A stretch of DNA of 64,000 bases from Acidobacteriota bacterium. GTDB taxonomy: Bacteria > Acidobacteriota > Terriglobia > Terriglobales > Acidobacteriaceae. The notes under the pieces are model-generated. The model was not told the DNA's origin and did not search any database. It saw only the letters and a program-made list of their open reading frames with translations. A program made the translations under genes and the position numbers. Below are positions 34,778 to 44,163 of the stretch, one piece after another. The DNA is taken from contig JABCZL010000008.1 in assembly GCA_013289685.1 (NCBI GenBank), forward strand, positions 62,001-126,000, in the 5' to 3' direction. Positions within the stretch are counted from its first letter, which is position 1. Each line of letters begins with the position of its first letter.

Positions 34778-36256
34778 TCAGGCGCCGCGGAGGGCGCCGA
34801 CTCCTTCGGTGGAGGATTCGGAAACTGGCGTCAACCCTCTCGGGGCCAGGAGTTTTGTCTCCTTCAGGTAGGCCTGGGGATCCATCAGGGTTTGAGTGCG
34901 GGCGAGAATCTGGGCCAAGCGGGGAATATCGCGCAGCCTGACCTGTCTGAGCCATTGCCACCACTTCTTTTTTCCCGCGATGTTGAGGACGCTGCGGCGC
35001 CACGATTCACAATAAAGTTCGAAGAAGCGCTCTGGGCCCAGGCGCGGCTGCCAAAGCAGGTGGTGTAGATCGTACTGGGTCCAGTCGAATACTTCGATCT
35101 TCTTCTTGCTTTTTTCGAAGTAGTACGTGCCCGGCAACGGTGTCAGAATGGTAAATCCCACGCGATACAGTTGATGCTCGTCAAGGAAATCCCACAGGCC
35201 TTGAAAATCTGCCTCGGTGAAATCGGGATCGATGATGAAATTTCCGGTGACGCCAAACCCGAGATCGCGGGCGATGCGAACCGCTTCGACAGTCTTGTTA
35301 ATGTCGGCGTCTTTAACCAGCGAGTTGAGGCCGGGGCTGGTGTGGGACTCCAGGCCAAAGAAAATGTCGAAAGATTTCGCGAGCGGACGCCAGAGCTTTA
35401 ACAGGTCGACATTTTCGGTGACCAGATCGGCGCGGGTTTGCACCAGCAGCAAATTCTTACGCTCTTTCGAGCGGAGCAGCGTGTGGCCTAATTCTTCGCT
35501 GCGTGCCCGGTCGGCCCAGAACAAATCGTCAACCATGAAGAGGTTGCGGCCCGTAGCCTCGAAGTCGGCGCGTACTTGTTCGGGCGCATGGCAGCGGTAG
35601 GTGCGCTTGTAGAGTTGCCACACCGAACAGAAGTTGCACCGGTAGGTGCAACCGCGGGCCGTCTCCATGGTCCACATCGGCATGTAATTCAAGCAGCAGT
35701 AGCGCTTCTGATAGCGGGCAACGACGGACCGGTCGGGGAGGGGCATCTGGGCCAAATCGAGCCACCGCCCGGGCTGGACGCCAGTGGCCTGAAAGTGCCC
35801 GTCTCCCTTGGGGAGCAGCAACGATGGAAGCGTGTCGAGCGGGCGACCTTTGGCGATGGCGTCGCACAAAGCGGGCATCAGGGCCTCGCCCTCGCCGACA
35901 CAAATTGCATCCACGGAGCGGTTGAGGTCGACGGCCTTGGGGTAGGCGGAGATGGCGTGGCCGCCGAGGGCGACAAAAATCTTCGGATTGTACGCCTTGA
36001 TCTGGTCGGCCAGCCGGAGCGACGTCGGTGCTTCGAGGATGTGCAGGCAGGAGATCGCTACCAGATCGGGCTGGGACTCGCGCAAAATTTCAGGGATGCT
36101 GCGGCGCTCGAAACGCATGTCCGCCAAAGTGACGGAATGCCCCGCCGGGCGAAGCGCAGCCGCCAGGTACAAGAGACCTAACGGTTCGGTTTGGAAAAAA
36201 GGAGCCAACCCGAACTGATAGGTTTCTTGAGAGGGCCTTAGCAGCAGGATTCGCAC
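34778..36256 (-). CDS. B12-binding-domain radical SAM protein
   Basis: A 492-residue enzyme. It has a cobalamin-binding-type N-terminal domain (LGLLYLAAALRPAGHSVTLADM, DLVAISCLHI, KIFVALGGHAISAYP, DAICVGEGE) and a radical SAM core (ARGCTYRCNFCSVWQLYKRTYR, Cx3Cx2C). Later come GNFIIDPDFTEADFQGLWDF and ILTPLPGTYYF, as in HpnJ/HpnR-like enzymes that modify lipids. It is transcribed in the same direction as the next radical SAM gene, with an 82-bp spacer. The substrate is unknown. Confidence 0.88.
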   Translation of the reverse strand: MRILLLRPSQETYQFGLAPFFQTEPLGLLYLAAALRPAGHSVTLADMRFERRSIPEILRESQPDLVAISCLHILEAPTSLRLADQIKAYNPKIFVALGGHAISAYPKAVDLNRSVDAICVGEGEALMPALCDAIAKGRPLDTLPSLLLPKGDGHFQATGVQPGRWLDLAQMPLPDRSVVARYQKRYCCLNYMPMWTMETARGCTYRCNFCSVWQLYKRTYRCHAPEQVRADFEATGRNLFMVDDLFWADRARSEELGHTLLRSKERKNLLLVQTRADLVTENVDLLKLWRPLAKSFDIFFGLESHTSPGLNSLVKDADINKTVEAVRIARDLGFGVTGNFIIDPDFTEADFQGLWDFLDEHQLYRVGFTILTPLPGTYYFEKSKKKIEVFDWTQYDLHHLLWQPRLGPERFFELYCESWRRSVLNIAGKKKWWQWLRQVRLRDIPRLAQILARTQTLMDPQAYLKETKLLAPRGLTPVSESSTEGVGALRGA

Positions 36257-36338
36257 TGGCTACCTCCCTGGCACCAGCCGAGCCCGACTCCTGCCCGCGT
36301 AAATTCAATCATCACCGATGGACGACCCATTGTCATTC

Positions 36339-38066
36339 TCATTGCATTCGCGGCGATGCAATGCTGACGAGCGGATTCCCGGACCCCGATTGGTCCGCGG
36401 GTTGCTCCTTGGCAAGCAAGGAGGCTGGTACAGCTGATTCAGGGCGACGCCCGGAGCCGCGTGGCATCTCCAGCAGCTTTCGCCAGGAGAAGCGCAAACG
36501 CCTCTTCAGCAGGGAACGGCGCGTGTCGCGAAAGGGATCTTCCGAAGTGCCATAGACCGGATGATAGCTGTCGGTTCGCTCCAGGCCGGGAACTTCGATG
36601 CCGAAATCATTGAGCTTCATGAAGTGCCGCATTTGCAGCTTGTAGCGGCCTTCGATACCGAACAACAGCTCCAGTATGCGCTCGTTGAGCCAAATGATAT
36701 GGCGCAGGCCGAACGCCCATACGTAACTGTAGCCCTTGAAGAATTTCCAGTCGCTCTTCGTGGGCCACCACATTCCGATGACCTCGCGGCGGATTTTCCA
36801 GCGGGCAAAGCTGAGTTCCTCCGGGGATAAAGCGGAAGTGCGGGTGTTGCTGAAGTAGCCGTCATACCAGCGGAAGTCGGAAAGGTTCTGGATCTGACCG
36901 TCGCGGAGCATGTTGTCGCGCAACGGCGTCTTTGGATAGGGAGTCATGATCTGGTCCATGATGCTGGAAACGCGCTGCTCTTTGATGAACTGGTAGTTCT
37001 CCCGCATGCTCTCCGGATCGTCGTCGGGAAGGCCGTTGATGAGGCCCGCAATCACGACGATGTTTTCTTTCTGCAACTCAGCAATCGCCTTCTTGATGGC
37101 GGGGAGCGTGTTGGGCTTTTTCATGGCCCGGAGATTCTTCGTAGAGGCGTTTTCGATGCCCAGGAAGATGGAGACGAAGCCCGCCTTGGGTAATTTCTTA
37201 ATGACGTTCGGGCGTTGGGAAAACCCGATCACAGTCGCCTGCGTCGTAAAGTGCAGATTCTTCAGTTTGAGCGAGATCACCCCATCGATCAGTTGCTCGA
37301 AGCGATCCATGTTCTGGGTGATATTGTCGTCGGTGCAAAAGATGTGGCGGGCGCCGCGGCTATAGGCGTCCTCAATATCGGCCAACACGCGCTCCAGCGG
37401 ATACTGCCGGATCGAGCTGCCATACATTTGATGAATGCTGCAGAAATTACAGTGGTAGAGGCAGCCACGGGAAGTCTCAATTACGTCGGCCTTGCGGAAA
37501 TACATGTGGAAGTTCTTGATGATGCGCTTATCGCGCGCTGGAAGCTTAATCCTGGTTACGTCTTCCAGCGGACGGGGGGCGTTGTGATGAAACTGGCGGT
37601 GTTCGGTTTTGTAGGACACGCCTAACACGTTGTCCAGCCCGCGGCCTTGTGCATCGAGCGAGTCCAGCAGTTCTCCGAAGCTAAAATCGCCCTCGCCGCG
37701 CACGATGAAGTCCCAGTAGTCTGCCCCAGGTGATCCCTCAATGGTGTCATAGGACAGCGTGGCGTGGTAGCCGCCGAGCACGGTTTTTATGCAGGGATCG
37801 AACTGCTTGGTGAGGTACGCCAGACGGAGGTTGCAGTCGTACTGAAAAGCCATCCCGGAAAAGCCCACGACGTCGGGGCGTTCTTGCTGCAATGTCTCCA
37901 TCAGAATTGGAATAGCGCGCTTGCGGGCGGGCGCCAAATCCAGCACTTTTACGTCGTGGTTGTCGATCTGCGCGGCGATGGTGGCCAAGGCCACCGATGG
38001 TGGCTCCCACTGCCTCCTCGGAACCCAGGGGGACGTTGCCGGGCATTGCACGAGCAGTGCTTTCAT
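36339..38066 (-). CDS. B12-binding-domain radical SAM protein
   Basis: A 575-residue enzyme. The cobalamin-binding-type N-terminal region (PPSVALATIAAQIDNHDVKVLDLAPARKR, DVVGFSGMAFQYDCNL, KTVLGGYHATLSYDTI, DFIVRGEGDFSFGELLDSL) precedes the radical SAM core with CLYHCNFCSIHQMYG and GLINGLPDDDPESMRENY. A long C-terminal extension of about 150 residues is Trp/Arg-rich (GMWWPTKSDWKFFKGYSYVWAFGLRHIIWLNERILELLFG), which could sit on a membrane. It is the first gene of the minus-strand pair. Confidence 0.88.
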   Translation of the reverse strand: MKALLVQCPATSPWVPRRQWEPPSVALATIAAQIDNHDVKVLDLAPARKRAIPILMETLQQERPDVVGFSGMAFQYDCNLRLAYLTKQFDPCIKTVLGGYHATLSYDTIEGSPGADYWDFIVRGEGDFSFGELLDSLDAQGRGLDNVLGVSYKTEHRQFHHNAPRPLEDVTRIKLPARDKRIIKNFHMYFRKADVIETSRGCLYHCNFCSIHQMYGSSIRQYPLERVLADIEDAYSRGARHIFCTDDNITQNMDRFEQLIDGVISLKLKNLHFTTQATVIGFSQRPNVIKKLPKAGFVSIFLGIENASTKNLRAMKKPNTLPAIKKAIAELQKENIVVIAGLINGLPDDDPESMRENYQFIKEQRVSSIMDQIMTPYPKTPLRDNMLRDGQIQNLSDFRWYDGYFSNTRTSALSPEELSFARWKIRREVIGMWWPTKSDWKFFKGYSYVWAFGLRHIIWLNERILELLFGIEGRYKLQMRHFMKLNDFGIEVPGLERTDSYHPVYGTSEDPFRDTRRSLLKRRLRFSWRKLLEMPRGSGRRPESAVPASLLAKEQPADQSGSGNPLVSIASPRMQ

Positions 38067-38234
38067 AGTCGCATCCTAGAATCAGTCTTGAGATTGCGTG
38101 AATTTTAGTCGGATTGCGGAAACGCTGGTTGCCAGTATCCCCAATTGCGGCCACAGGTTACTCCACTCCGGGGACGGATTGCAAGACGGAACTGGGATGG
38201 TTGGGTGGGTTTAACGACGGAGAGAGAATCATCG

Positions 38235-38254
38235 ACCACGAAGGTCACGAAGGG
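38235..38254. repeat. CACGAAGG-family dispersed repeat
   Basis: ACCACGAAGGTCACGAAGGG lies in the 289-bp divergent gap between the radical SAM gene and the glycosyltransferase. It matches the other copies of this family in the window. No other element was recognised in the gap. Confidence 0.7.
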
Positions 38255-38355
38255 CTTGCTGGTAGGGCTTCTTGGTGTGGTTCGACGCGTGATACACTCA
38301 CAGCGAATTACAGCGTACTGGCCCGGCGCACCTGCGCTTACGCTGAAACCCTCGT

Positions 38356-39030
38356 ATGCGAACCTGCGCGCTCATTCCGGCTTACAACGAAGTCCCCTAC
38401 ATCGCCGACGTGGTGAAGGGAACTCAACCACATGTGGAAAAAGTCGTTGTGATTGACGATGGTTCTGGCGATGGAACCGGGGAAGTTGCCCGAGATGCGG
38501 GAGCGACTTGCCTGCGGTCACCTCGGAATTGCGGCAAGGCCTCGGCGCTGCGCACCGGCATCGACTTCGCCCGCGCCCAGAACTTTACCCACGTGATTAC
38601 TCTCGATGGCGACGGACAGCATTGGCCGGAAGATATTCCCGGCATGCTTCGGGTGGCGGAAGAAACGGGAGCGGATCTGGTGATTGGGGCGCGCTCGTTC
38701 GATCGCGCCTCGATGCCTCGATCGCGTTATTATTCCAACACAATTGGCAGCCGGGTGGCGTCGTCGCTGGTGGGCCGCGAGATTCGCGACAGCCAGAGCG
38801 GGTTCCGGCTGTTCCGGCTGGATAAACTTCGCGGGACCAAACTGCGGAGCCGATACTACGAACTGGAAATGGAAATGTTGATCAAGATGGCGCGCTCGGG
38901 TTGTACGATCGCGCACGCGCCGGTGCGGACGATCTATCACGACGGCGAGGCGCGCTCCAAGATGAGGCCGGTGCGGGACACGGTGCGGGTTTGCCTGTGG
39001 TCGGTAGCATTTCGATTTCTGGGTGCATGA
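38356..39030 (+). CDS. Family 2 glycosyltransferase
   Basis: A 224-residue GT-A fold glycosyltransferase of the dolichyl-phosphate-mannose synthase-like type: ALIPAYNEVPYIADVV, VVVIDDGSGDGTGEVARDAGA, the metal-binding motif as ITLDGDGQHWPED, and DSQSGFRLF. No C-terminal membrane domain is present. It would add a sugar from a nucleotide-sugar donor to a lipid or polyene acceptor. It opens the long plus-strand block, and the next gene begins inside its last codons. Confidence 0.9.
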   Translation: MRTCALIPAYNEVPYIADVVKGTQPHVEKVVVIDDGSGDGTGEVARDAGATCLRSPRNCGKASALRTGIDFARAQNFTHVITLDGDGQHWPEDIPGMLRVAEETGADLVIGARSFDRASMPRSRYYSNTIGSRVASSLVGREIRDSQSGFRLFRLDKLRGTKLRSRYYELEMEMLIKMARSGCTIAHAPVRTIYHDGEARSKMRPVRDTVRVCLWSVAFRFLGA

Positions 39031-39042
39031 CTGGGTGCATGA
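39019..39042. repeat. 12-bp tandem duplication at a gene junction
   Basis: CTGGGTGCATGA occurs twice in tandem at 39019-39030 and 39031-39042. It spans the stop of the glycosyltransferase and supplies two in-frame GTG codons ahead of the LolA-like gene. Confidence 0.9.
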
Positions 39043-39043
39043 C

Positions 39044-39676
39044 ATGATCCCGCGGATCACACCGCTAGCCGCCCTGCTTGCGCTTCTGATTTTTCAGCGA
39101 GTTTTAGCGGCGGAAGCCGACGATCTGTTGAGCCGGATTTGGGACGGGGTTCAGCAAGCACAGAAGAAATACACCAGCTTCTGCGGGACGATTACCGAAA
39201 CCCGCACCTCCAGCCTGATGGTGAAGCCTCTGGTGCTGCGTGGGAAGTTTTGCGCCGAGGGCACTACCCGATTCGCACTGGAGTACTCCGAACCGGCCAA
39301 GGTACGTATTCGCTTCAACGAGAACTACCTCAACGTTACGAGCGGCGACAAGACAGAAGTCCTGGAAGTCGGAAGCAGCGTTCGCCGCACCCAGTCGTAT
39401 TTCAGTCGGGAGAACTCCATCGGGAACCTGAAAAAGAACTTCACGATCACCGTGCAAGAGGACGCCGGGGATTTCGAAATGAAACTGGTTCCGCGGACGG
39501 ACGCTTTTCGTCGCCGGCTGAATTACCTTGTGGTGAAGCTGAACAAGCGGGACTTCCTGCTGCAGTCGCTGGAAGTGGATGGCAAGAGCGGCGTAAACAG
39601 CGTATTCGTCATCGACGTGAACTCGTTGAACCCGAAGATTCCGGCGGAAACATTTGAGGTATACAAGCCACAGTGA
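39044..39676 (+). CDS. LolA-like outer-membrane lipoprotein carrier protein
   Basis: A 210-residue periplasmic protein with a signal peptide (MIPRITPLAALLALLIFQRVLAA) and a LolA-like open beta-barrel (DGVQQAQKKYTSFCGTITETRTSS, RGKFCAEGTTRFALEYSEPAKVRIRF, ITVQEDAGDFEMKLVP). It probably ferries a hydrophobic product or lipoprotein across the periplasm. LolA paralogues are standard parts of aryl-polyene-type loci. ATG 39044 is preferred; GTG 39023 and 39035 are alternatives made by the 12-bp duplication. It ends overlapping the dehydratase start (TGATG). Confidence 0.78.
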   Translation: MIPRITPLAALLALLIFQRVLAAEADDLLSRIWDGVQQAQKKYTSFCGTITETRTSSLMVKPLVLRGKFCAEGTTRFALEYSEPAKVRIRFNENYLNVTSGDKTEVLEVGSSVRRTQSYFSRENSIGNLKKNFTITVQEDAGDFEMKLVPRTDAFRRRLNYLVVKLNKRDFLLQSLEVDGKSGVNSVFVIDVNSLNPKIPAETFEVYKPQ

Positions 39677-40146
39677 TGGAACGAAAAGTGATCGAACGAA
39701 AAGTGATCGAGCGAAAAATAATCGAGCGCAGTGAAATCGAGGCGATGATTCCGCATCGCGCTCCGTTCTTGTGGATCGACCGGGTGGAAGAGCTGGAGCC
39801 GGGACTGCGTTGCGTAGCCGTGAAGTTCGTCGATCCGGCGGACCCGATTTTTGCCGGGCATTTTCCCGCCGGGCCGATTCTGCCGGGCGTTCTTCTGATC
39901 GAAGCGGTGGCACAGACCGCGGGAGTGATGCTGGGATCGACCACCCCGCAAGTGGCTGGAGAAGGAGTGGCCCTGCTGGCGGCGGTAAACCGCTTCAAGT
40001 TTCTCAAGCCCGTGCGCCCGGGGCAGGAACTGCGGATTGAAACCAAAATGCTGACCGAACTTGGCAAGATGGCGTGCATCGGCGGCACGGTATGGGTGGA
40101 CGGAGAGATGGTTGCGAGCGGTGAATTGTCGGTGGTCGCGGGCTGA
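39676..40146 (+). CDS. FabZ-like 3-hydroxyacyl-ACP dehydratase
   Basis: A 156-residue hot-dog fold dehydratase that should remove water from 3-hydroxyacyl-ACP. The catalytic His is in FAGHFPAGPILPG and the Glu in VLLIEAVAQTAG; the start motif MIPHRAPFLWIDRV is typical. Ahead of it sits a repeat-derived tail reading ERKVI-ERKVI-ERKII-ERSEI, about 20 residues that normal FabZ lacks, caused by a 15-bp repeat. ATG 39676 overlaps the LolA stop (TGATG). Confidence 0.9.
   Translation: MERKVIERKVIERKIIERSEIEAMIPHRAPFLWIDRVEELEPGLRCVAVKFVDPADPIFAGHFPAGPILPGVLLIEAVAQTAGVMLGSTTPQVAGEGVALLAAVNRFKFLKPVRPGQELRIETKMLTELGKMACIGGTVWVDGEMVASGELSVVAG
39679..39732. repeat. 15-bp tandem repeat at the dehydratase start
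   Basis: Units GAACGAAAAGTGATC at 39679-39693 and 39694-39708 are identical. A diverged third follows at 39709-39723 and a partial fourth to about 39732. They encode the charged pentapeptide ERKVI. Confidence 0.92.
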
Positions 40147-40149
40147 ATT

Positions 40150-41298
40150 GTGATCCGGACATTTCAGACTCGGATGCGGGAGTTCGCGACCGTTCTGCTG
40201 AAGGAGGATCTCACGCCCGGCCGCGCCGCCTGCGCGGTGTTCGTGGGGATCTTCATCGGTATCGTGCCGATCTATGGGTTTCAACTGCTGGCGGCATTCG
40301 GTCTGGCCTTGTTGTTCAGGCTGAACAAGCCGCTGACTTTGGCCAGCACTTTCATTAACAATCCGCTGTTGCAGATTCCGATTGTCGCCTGCTCGTTCGA
40401 ACTCGGATATTTTCTCCGCACTGGCTCATTTCGGCCATTTCACGCGCCCGCGCTCACTGGCGAGCACATGAAAGAAGGAATCCTGGCCTGGGTGATGGGC
40501 GCGCACATGAAGGAAGAGATTCTAGCCTGGGTGATGGGCAGCGTGGTGCTGGGGATAATCGTGGGCGGCGCGGGGGCGGCGGTTACGACGGTGGTGGTTC
40601 GGTCGAGGGCGCCGGAGACTGCGGGATTGCGGGATCGCATTGTTTTTGTGAATCGGATGTTCGCCGGATGTGCGCGGGCTGACCGCGGGTTCGTGCGGTG
40701 GAAGCTGCGTCTGGATCGGGTCTTTGTATTGCTTGCGGAGCTGCTGGCCGCCGAAGACCTGGGATCGGGGACAGTCGTGGATCTAGGCTGTGGCTACGGC
40801 ATGGCTCTGGGCTTTGCGGCTTTCGGTGACAGCAGCCGGGGCCTAGTGGGTTGCGATCTGTATGCGCATCGCATCGGGGTCGCGCGCCAAGCCCTGAGCC
40901 AGCTCAATGCGAACCTCAGCGTCGCGGACGTTCGTGCTCTCGATCTTCCACCATCCGGTTTGATTCTTATCCTGGATGTCTTGCAGTACCTGCGCGCCGA
41001 TGAGCAACTGACCTTGCTGCAACGGTGCTGCTCGGCGCTCGTGCCCAACGGAATACTGATCTTCCGGGTCCACGATCGGGAATGCGGTCTGTGGTCCACG
41101 ATTACCATGGCTTTCGACCGGCTCATCTTCTTATGGGGACGCGCCGGGGTGCGGCCCTTGACGCTTCCGGCCGCCGAGTACCGTAACGTTCTGGAGAATG
41201 CGGGTATGCGGGTTGAACAACGCCGGTTTCGAAACCGTCTGCCCCTGGCTCATATCCTGTTCATCGCGAAGAAACCGTTGACGGAAGCCGCAGCGTGA
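40150..41298 (+). CDS. DUF2062 membrane domain fused to a SAM methyltransferase
   Basis: A 382-residue fusion. Residues 1 to about 150 are a DUF2062 domain with hydrophobic segments and its typical FVGIFIGIVPIYGFQLLAA and NNPLLQIPIV motifs. From about residue 190 a class I methyltransferase follows (GTVVDLGCGYGMALGFAAFGDSSRGLVGCDLY, LILILDVLQYL, GILIFRVHD). It could methylate a membrane-bound pathway intermediate. The junction region carries a 13-residue tandem duplication (HMKE-ILAWVMG twice). GTG 40150 lies 3 bp after the dehydratase stop, and the gene overlaps the exporter start (TGATG). Confidence 0.82.
   Translation: MIRTFQTRMREFATVLLKEDLTPGRAACAVFVGIFIGIVPIYGFQLLAAFGLALLFRLNKPLTLASTFINNPLLQIPIVACSFELGYFLRTGSFRPFHAPALTGEHMKEGILAWVMGAHMKEEILAWVMGSVVLGIIVGGAGAAVTTVVVRSRAPETAGLRDRIVFVNRMFAGCARADRGFVRWKLRLDRVFVLLAELLAAEDLGSGTVVDLGCGYGMALGFAAFGDSSRGLVGCDLYAHRIGVARQALSQLNANLSVADVRALDLPPSGLILILDVLQYLRADEQLTLLQRCCSALVPNGILIFRVHDRECGLWSTITMAFDRLIFLWGRAGVRPLTLPAAEYRNVLENAGMRVEQRRFRNRLPLAHILFIAKKPLTEAAA
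40465..40542. repeat. 39-bp imperfect tandem duplication
   Basis: 40465-40503 and 40504-40542 encode HMKEGILAWVMGA and HMKEEILAWVMGS. The two copies differ at a few positions only. The duplication is in frame at the end of the DUF2062 membrane domain. Confidence 0.9.
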
Positions 41299-43847
41299 TG
41301 GTCCGTAGCATGATGGCCCGTTTCATGCGCTGGGTGGGCGGCCTGGTAGTAGGCCATCCGGGGCTGGTCACGGCCCTGAGCCTGGTCGGGACCTTATTGC
41401 TGTATGCGAACATCCACAACCTGCGAACCGGGACCGACCTGACCGACTTGTTTGGGAATCACGATCCGCAATGGCAAGCCGCGAGCCAGATCGGGAAGGA
41501 TCTGGGTTATGGCAACCAGCTATTCGTGCTGATCGAAGCCCCGGACGGAACCGACACCACCAGCGAGATGGAAGAACTGGCCGACCGTCTCACCGCGGAC
41601 ATGGAAGGCAGCGGGTTGTTCCTGCATGCGCGCTGCGGCTTGCAGGAAGAAGAACTGCTCAACATGGTGCGGTACTTTACCTGGAATTTTCCGTCGTTCG
41701 TGGTGCCAGAGCAAAAGGAGGATTTGAAGCGGCGGCTGGATCCGAAGCAAATTCATCAAACCGTCCGCCGCGCCGCCGTCGAACTGGTCTCTCCGTTCTC
41801 GTCTTTAGGCACGAATTATTTCGTTGCCGATCCTTTGGGCCTGATGGAAGTGGAGGCGCGCGACAGCCGGGGCGTTTCGCAGTTTGCAAACTTCGATTTG
41901 AACTGGGGATCGGGGAACCGTTTCTTCAGCAAAGACCACAAGGCGCTGCTCATCATCGCCGAACCACGCCAGTCGGCCATGGATTACAAGTTCGCCGAGC
42001 AAGTGGTGCGCTGGACTCGGGAGCACATCCAGGAGGACATCAAGAAGGCGAGCGCTGTGCCGGATTTGCAGGACACCGGAGTGCGGGCCATTGCGGCGGG
42101 TGCGTATGTTTACGCGGAGCAGGAGCACCAGTTCATCGAGCAAAATATTCGCCGGATTTCTCTGCTTTCGATCGCGGGCAATCTGTTGCTGTGCCTGGTG
42201 ATCTATCCGAGAATTCCACTGCTGCTTTTGTCGCTGCTGCCCGCCGGCCTGGGGATTCTCTGGACAACGGGCATCGCAAGTTTCTATCCGGGAGAAGTAA
42301 ATCTCATCAGCTTATCCTTTATTGCGATTCTGGCGGGACTGGGAGACGACCAGGTCGTACATTTCTTCAACCGGGTGCCGCAGGAATGGGCCAAGGGCGG
42401 GACGCTGGATGACGCTGTGCGGCGCAGCTTCGAAACCACCGGGCTGAGTGTCGTCTTCTGCATCGTAACGGCGGCGACAGCGACGGCCTCACTCGCTTTC
42501 TCCGGTTTCAAGGCATTGGCGGAGTTCGGGTTCGTCCTGACGGTGGGAATGTTCATGATGATGTTCCACACCCTGTTGACCGTTCCTGCGCTGATGAGGC
42601 TATGGTGGCGGTTCTCGAAGCCGCGCGCGCCGGAGACCATTACCTTTCGCTTGCTTCCCTGGATCGCGCGGAAATTCGTCGATTTTGTGGGCCGGCACGC
42701 CCGCCTGGTTGTCGGCTTAGGCTTGGGAATATTCCTGCTGTCGTTATTATTTCTTCCTGCGATCAAAATGCAAGGGCGCTTCGAAATCACTGGCGCCGAT
42801 AATCCAGCGGTCGCCGCGCAGAACCGGCTTTCGGCAAGGTTCGGCATCGAAGGTAGTCCGAACGTGCTCTTGATCGCCGGCGGCCAGGAGGAAGTACTGC
42901 GCCGGGCCGAAGAATTGACGGCCGGTCTGGAAGCCTATCGGCAGCGTGGCGTCATCAAGTCCATCTTCTCTCCGACGGCGCTCCTTCCCTCCGAGCGAAC
43001 GCAAAAGGATCGGGCCAGCTCGCTCACGGGCGTCAATCTGGCTGGTTCCGCGCTCGCGCTTGAGGTTTCTCTCCGCGAGAATGGTTTTCGGCCCGAACCG
43101 TTCCAGCCCTTTATCGACCAACTGAGAAAGCTAGGACAAGGCTACGCTCCGATTACGGTAGAAACGGCTGCCAAGTTCCTGCCGCCAGGACTGCTCGACA
43201 ACAGCATTCGCAAGATCGGGGGCAGTAAGTACGTCGCCGCCATCGCGTTTTATGCCACGAATCCCGATGCGATCGATGTAGTTCCGGACAGTGTTATCGC
43301 GTCGTGGAAGAATCAATACGGTCCGTTCGTGGAGTTCTCCTTCGACAAGATGAACCGCGACATGCAGAGGCAAGTACTGCATGACAGCCGCCGAGCCTTG
43401 CTGTGGACCGCGGCTGGCATCCTGTTGATCGTCTACCTCTGTTTTCGCAACCTGCGTGTGTCGCTCATCGTACTGATCCCCATCGTATTCGGCATTGTTG
43501 TGACGTTCGGGCTGCTGCTGCTGGTGAGGCACCGCTTCAGTTTCATGTCGATTACGGCGATTCCTTTGATCATTGGCATCGGGATCGATAACGGCATCCA
43601 CTTAGTCCGCCGTTACCTGGAAAACGAACGCAACGAGATTCTTACGATCGCGAAGGCCTCAGGCGCGGCACTGATTCAATCGAACCTGACCACGATCATT
43701 GGGTTCGGGGCACTGATGGCTTCCAGTTTCGCGCCGCTTGCCGAAATGGGTCTGGTAACTTCGCTAGGAGTCGCGCTGGCGCTGGTTGGCGGGCTCGGGT
43801 TGGTTCCAGCAGTCATTTTCTTATGGGAACAACGGCGGGCGGTTTGA
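41298..43847 (+). CDS. MMPL/RND-family lipid exporter
   Basis: An 849-residue inner-membrane exporter. It has two repeats, each with one membrane segment, a large periplasmic loop and a cluster of about five more membrane segments. Conserved elements are LSFIAILAGLGDDQVVHFFNRV in the first half and AIPLIIGIGIDNGIHLVRRYL in the second, which carry the charged residues of the proton relay. MMPL proteins export lipids or polyenes. In aryl-polyene-type loci they work with LolA-like carriers, as encoded here. ATG 41298 overlaps the preceding stop (TGATG). Confidence 0.9.
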   Translation: MVRSMMARFMRWVGGLVVGHPGLVTALSLVGTLLLYANIHNLRTGTDLTDLFGNHDPQWQAASQIGKDLGYGNQLFVLIEAPDGTDTTSEMEELADRLTADMEGSGLFLHARCGLQEEELLNMVRYFTWNFPSFVVPEQKEDLKRRLDPKQIHQTVRRAAVELVSPFSSLGTNYFVADPLGLMEVEARDSRGVSQFANFDLNWGSGNRFFSKDHKALLIIAEPRQSAMDYKFAEQVVRWTREHIQEDIKKASAVPDLQDTGVRAIAAGAYVYAEQEHQFIEQNIRRISLLSIAGNLLLCLVIYPRIPLLLLSLLPAGLGILWTTGIASFYPGEVNLISLSFIAILAGLGDDQVVHFFNRVPQEWAKGGTLDDAVRRSFETTGLSVVFCIVTAATATASLAFSGFKALAEFGFVLTVGMFMMMFHTLLTVPALMRLWWRFSKPRAPETITFRLLPWIARKFVDFVGRHARLVVGLGLGIFLLSLLFLPAIKMQGRFEITGADNPAVAAQNRLSARFGIEGSPNVLLIAGGQEEVLRRAEELTAGLEAYRQRGVIKSIFSPTALLPSERTQKDRASSLTGVNLAGSALALEVSLRENGFRPEPFQPFIDQLRKLGQGYAPITVETAAKFLPPGLLDNSIRKIGGSKYVAAIAFYATNPDAIDVVPDSVIASWKNQYGPFVEFSFDKMNRDMQRQVLHDSRRALLWTAAGILLIVYLCFRNLRVSLIVLIPIVFGIVVTFGLLLLVRHRFSFMSITAIPLIIGIGIDNGIHLVRRYLENERNEILTIAKASGAALIQSNLTTIIGFGALMASSFAPLAEMGLVTSLGVALALVGGLGLVPAVIFLWEQRRAV

Positions 43848-44163
43848 CGATGCGGAGAGAAAGGCGTCAACCACGAAGGGCACGAAGGTCCACGAAGGAC
43901 TTCTGTTTAGTTTCTTGCTTCCTGGGCCTCTTGCCTGGCGTGATTCGTGCATCAGAGCACTTGGTAGGGTACGGGTCGGTCCGCAAGTGTTCGTATATAC
44001 TTTCAAACGACTAAGCTTTGATTGATGAAAAGCCGATAAACGAAAGCAGTACGTTCGCAAAGCTGTCATGGGCCCGATCTCGTCGCGATACCCCAGAGCA
44101 CCACCGATTCCTTTCTATGATTGTCGATCAAGTTCAAAATTCTGACTTTCGGATTTGATTTTC
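43848..44163. other. Intergenic region with a dispersed repeat and a weak promoter
   Basis: A 316-bp gap. A CACGAAGG-family repeat lies at 43869-43900 (three units: CCACGAAGGG, CACGAAGGTC, CACGAAGGAC). A TATACT (43996-44001) could be the -10 for the following large gene. Nothing else was recognised. Confidence 0.5.
43869..43900. repeat. CACGAAGG-family dispersed repeat, three units
   Basis: Three CACGAAGG cores spaced 10-11 bp apart follow the exporter stop. The orientation matches 38235 and 62837 and is opposite to 30766 and 62890. Confidence 0.75.
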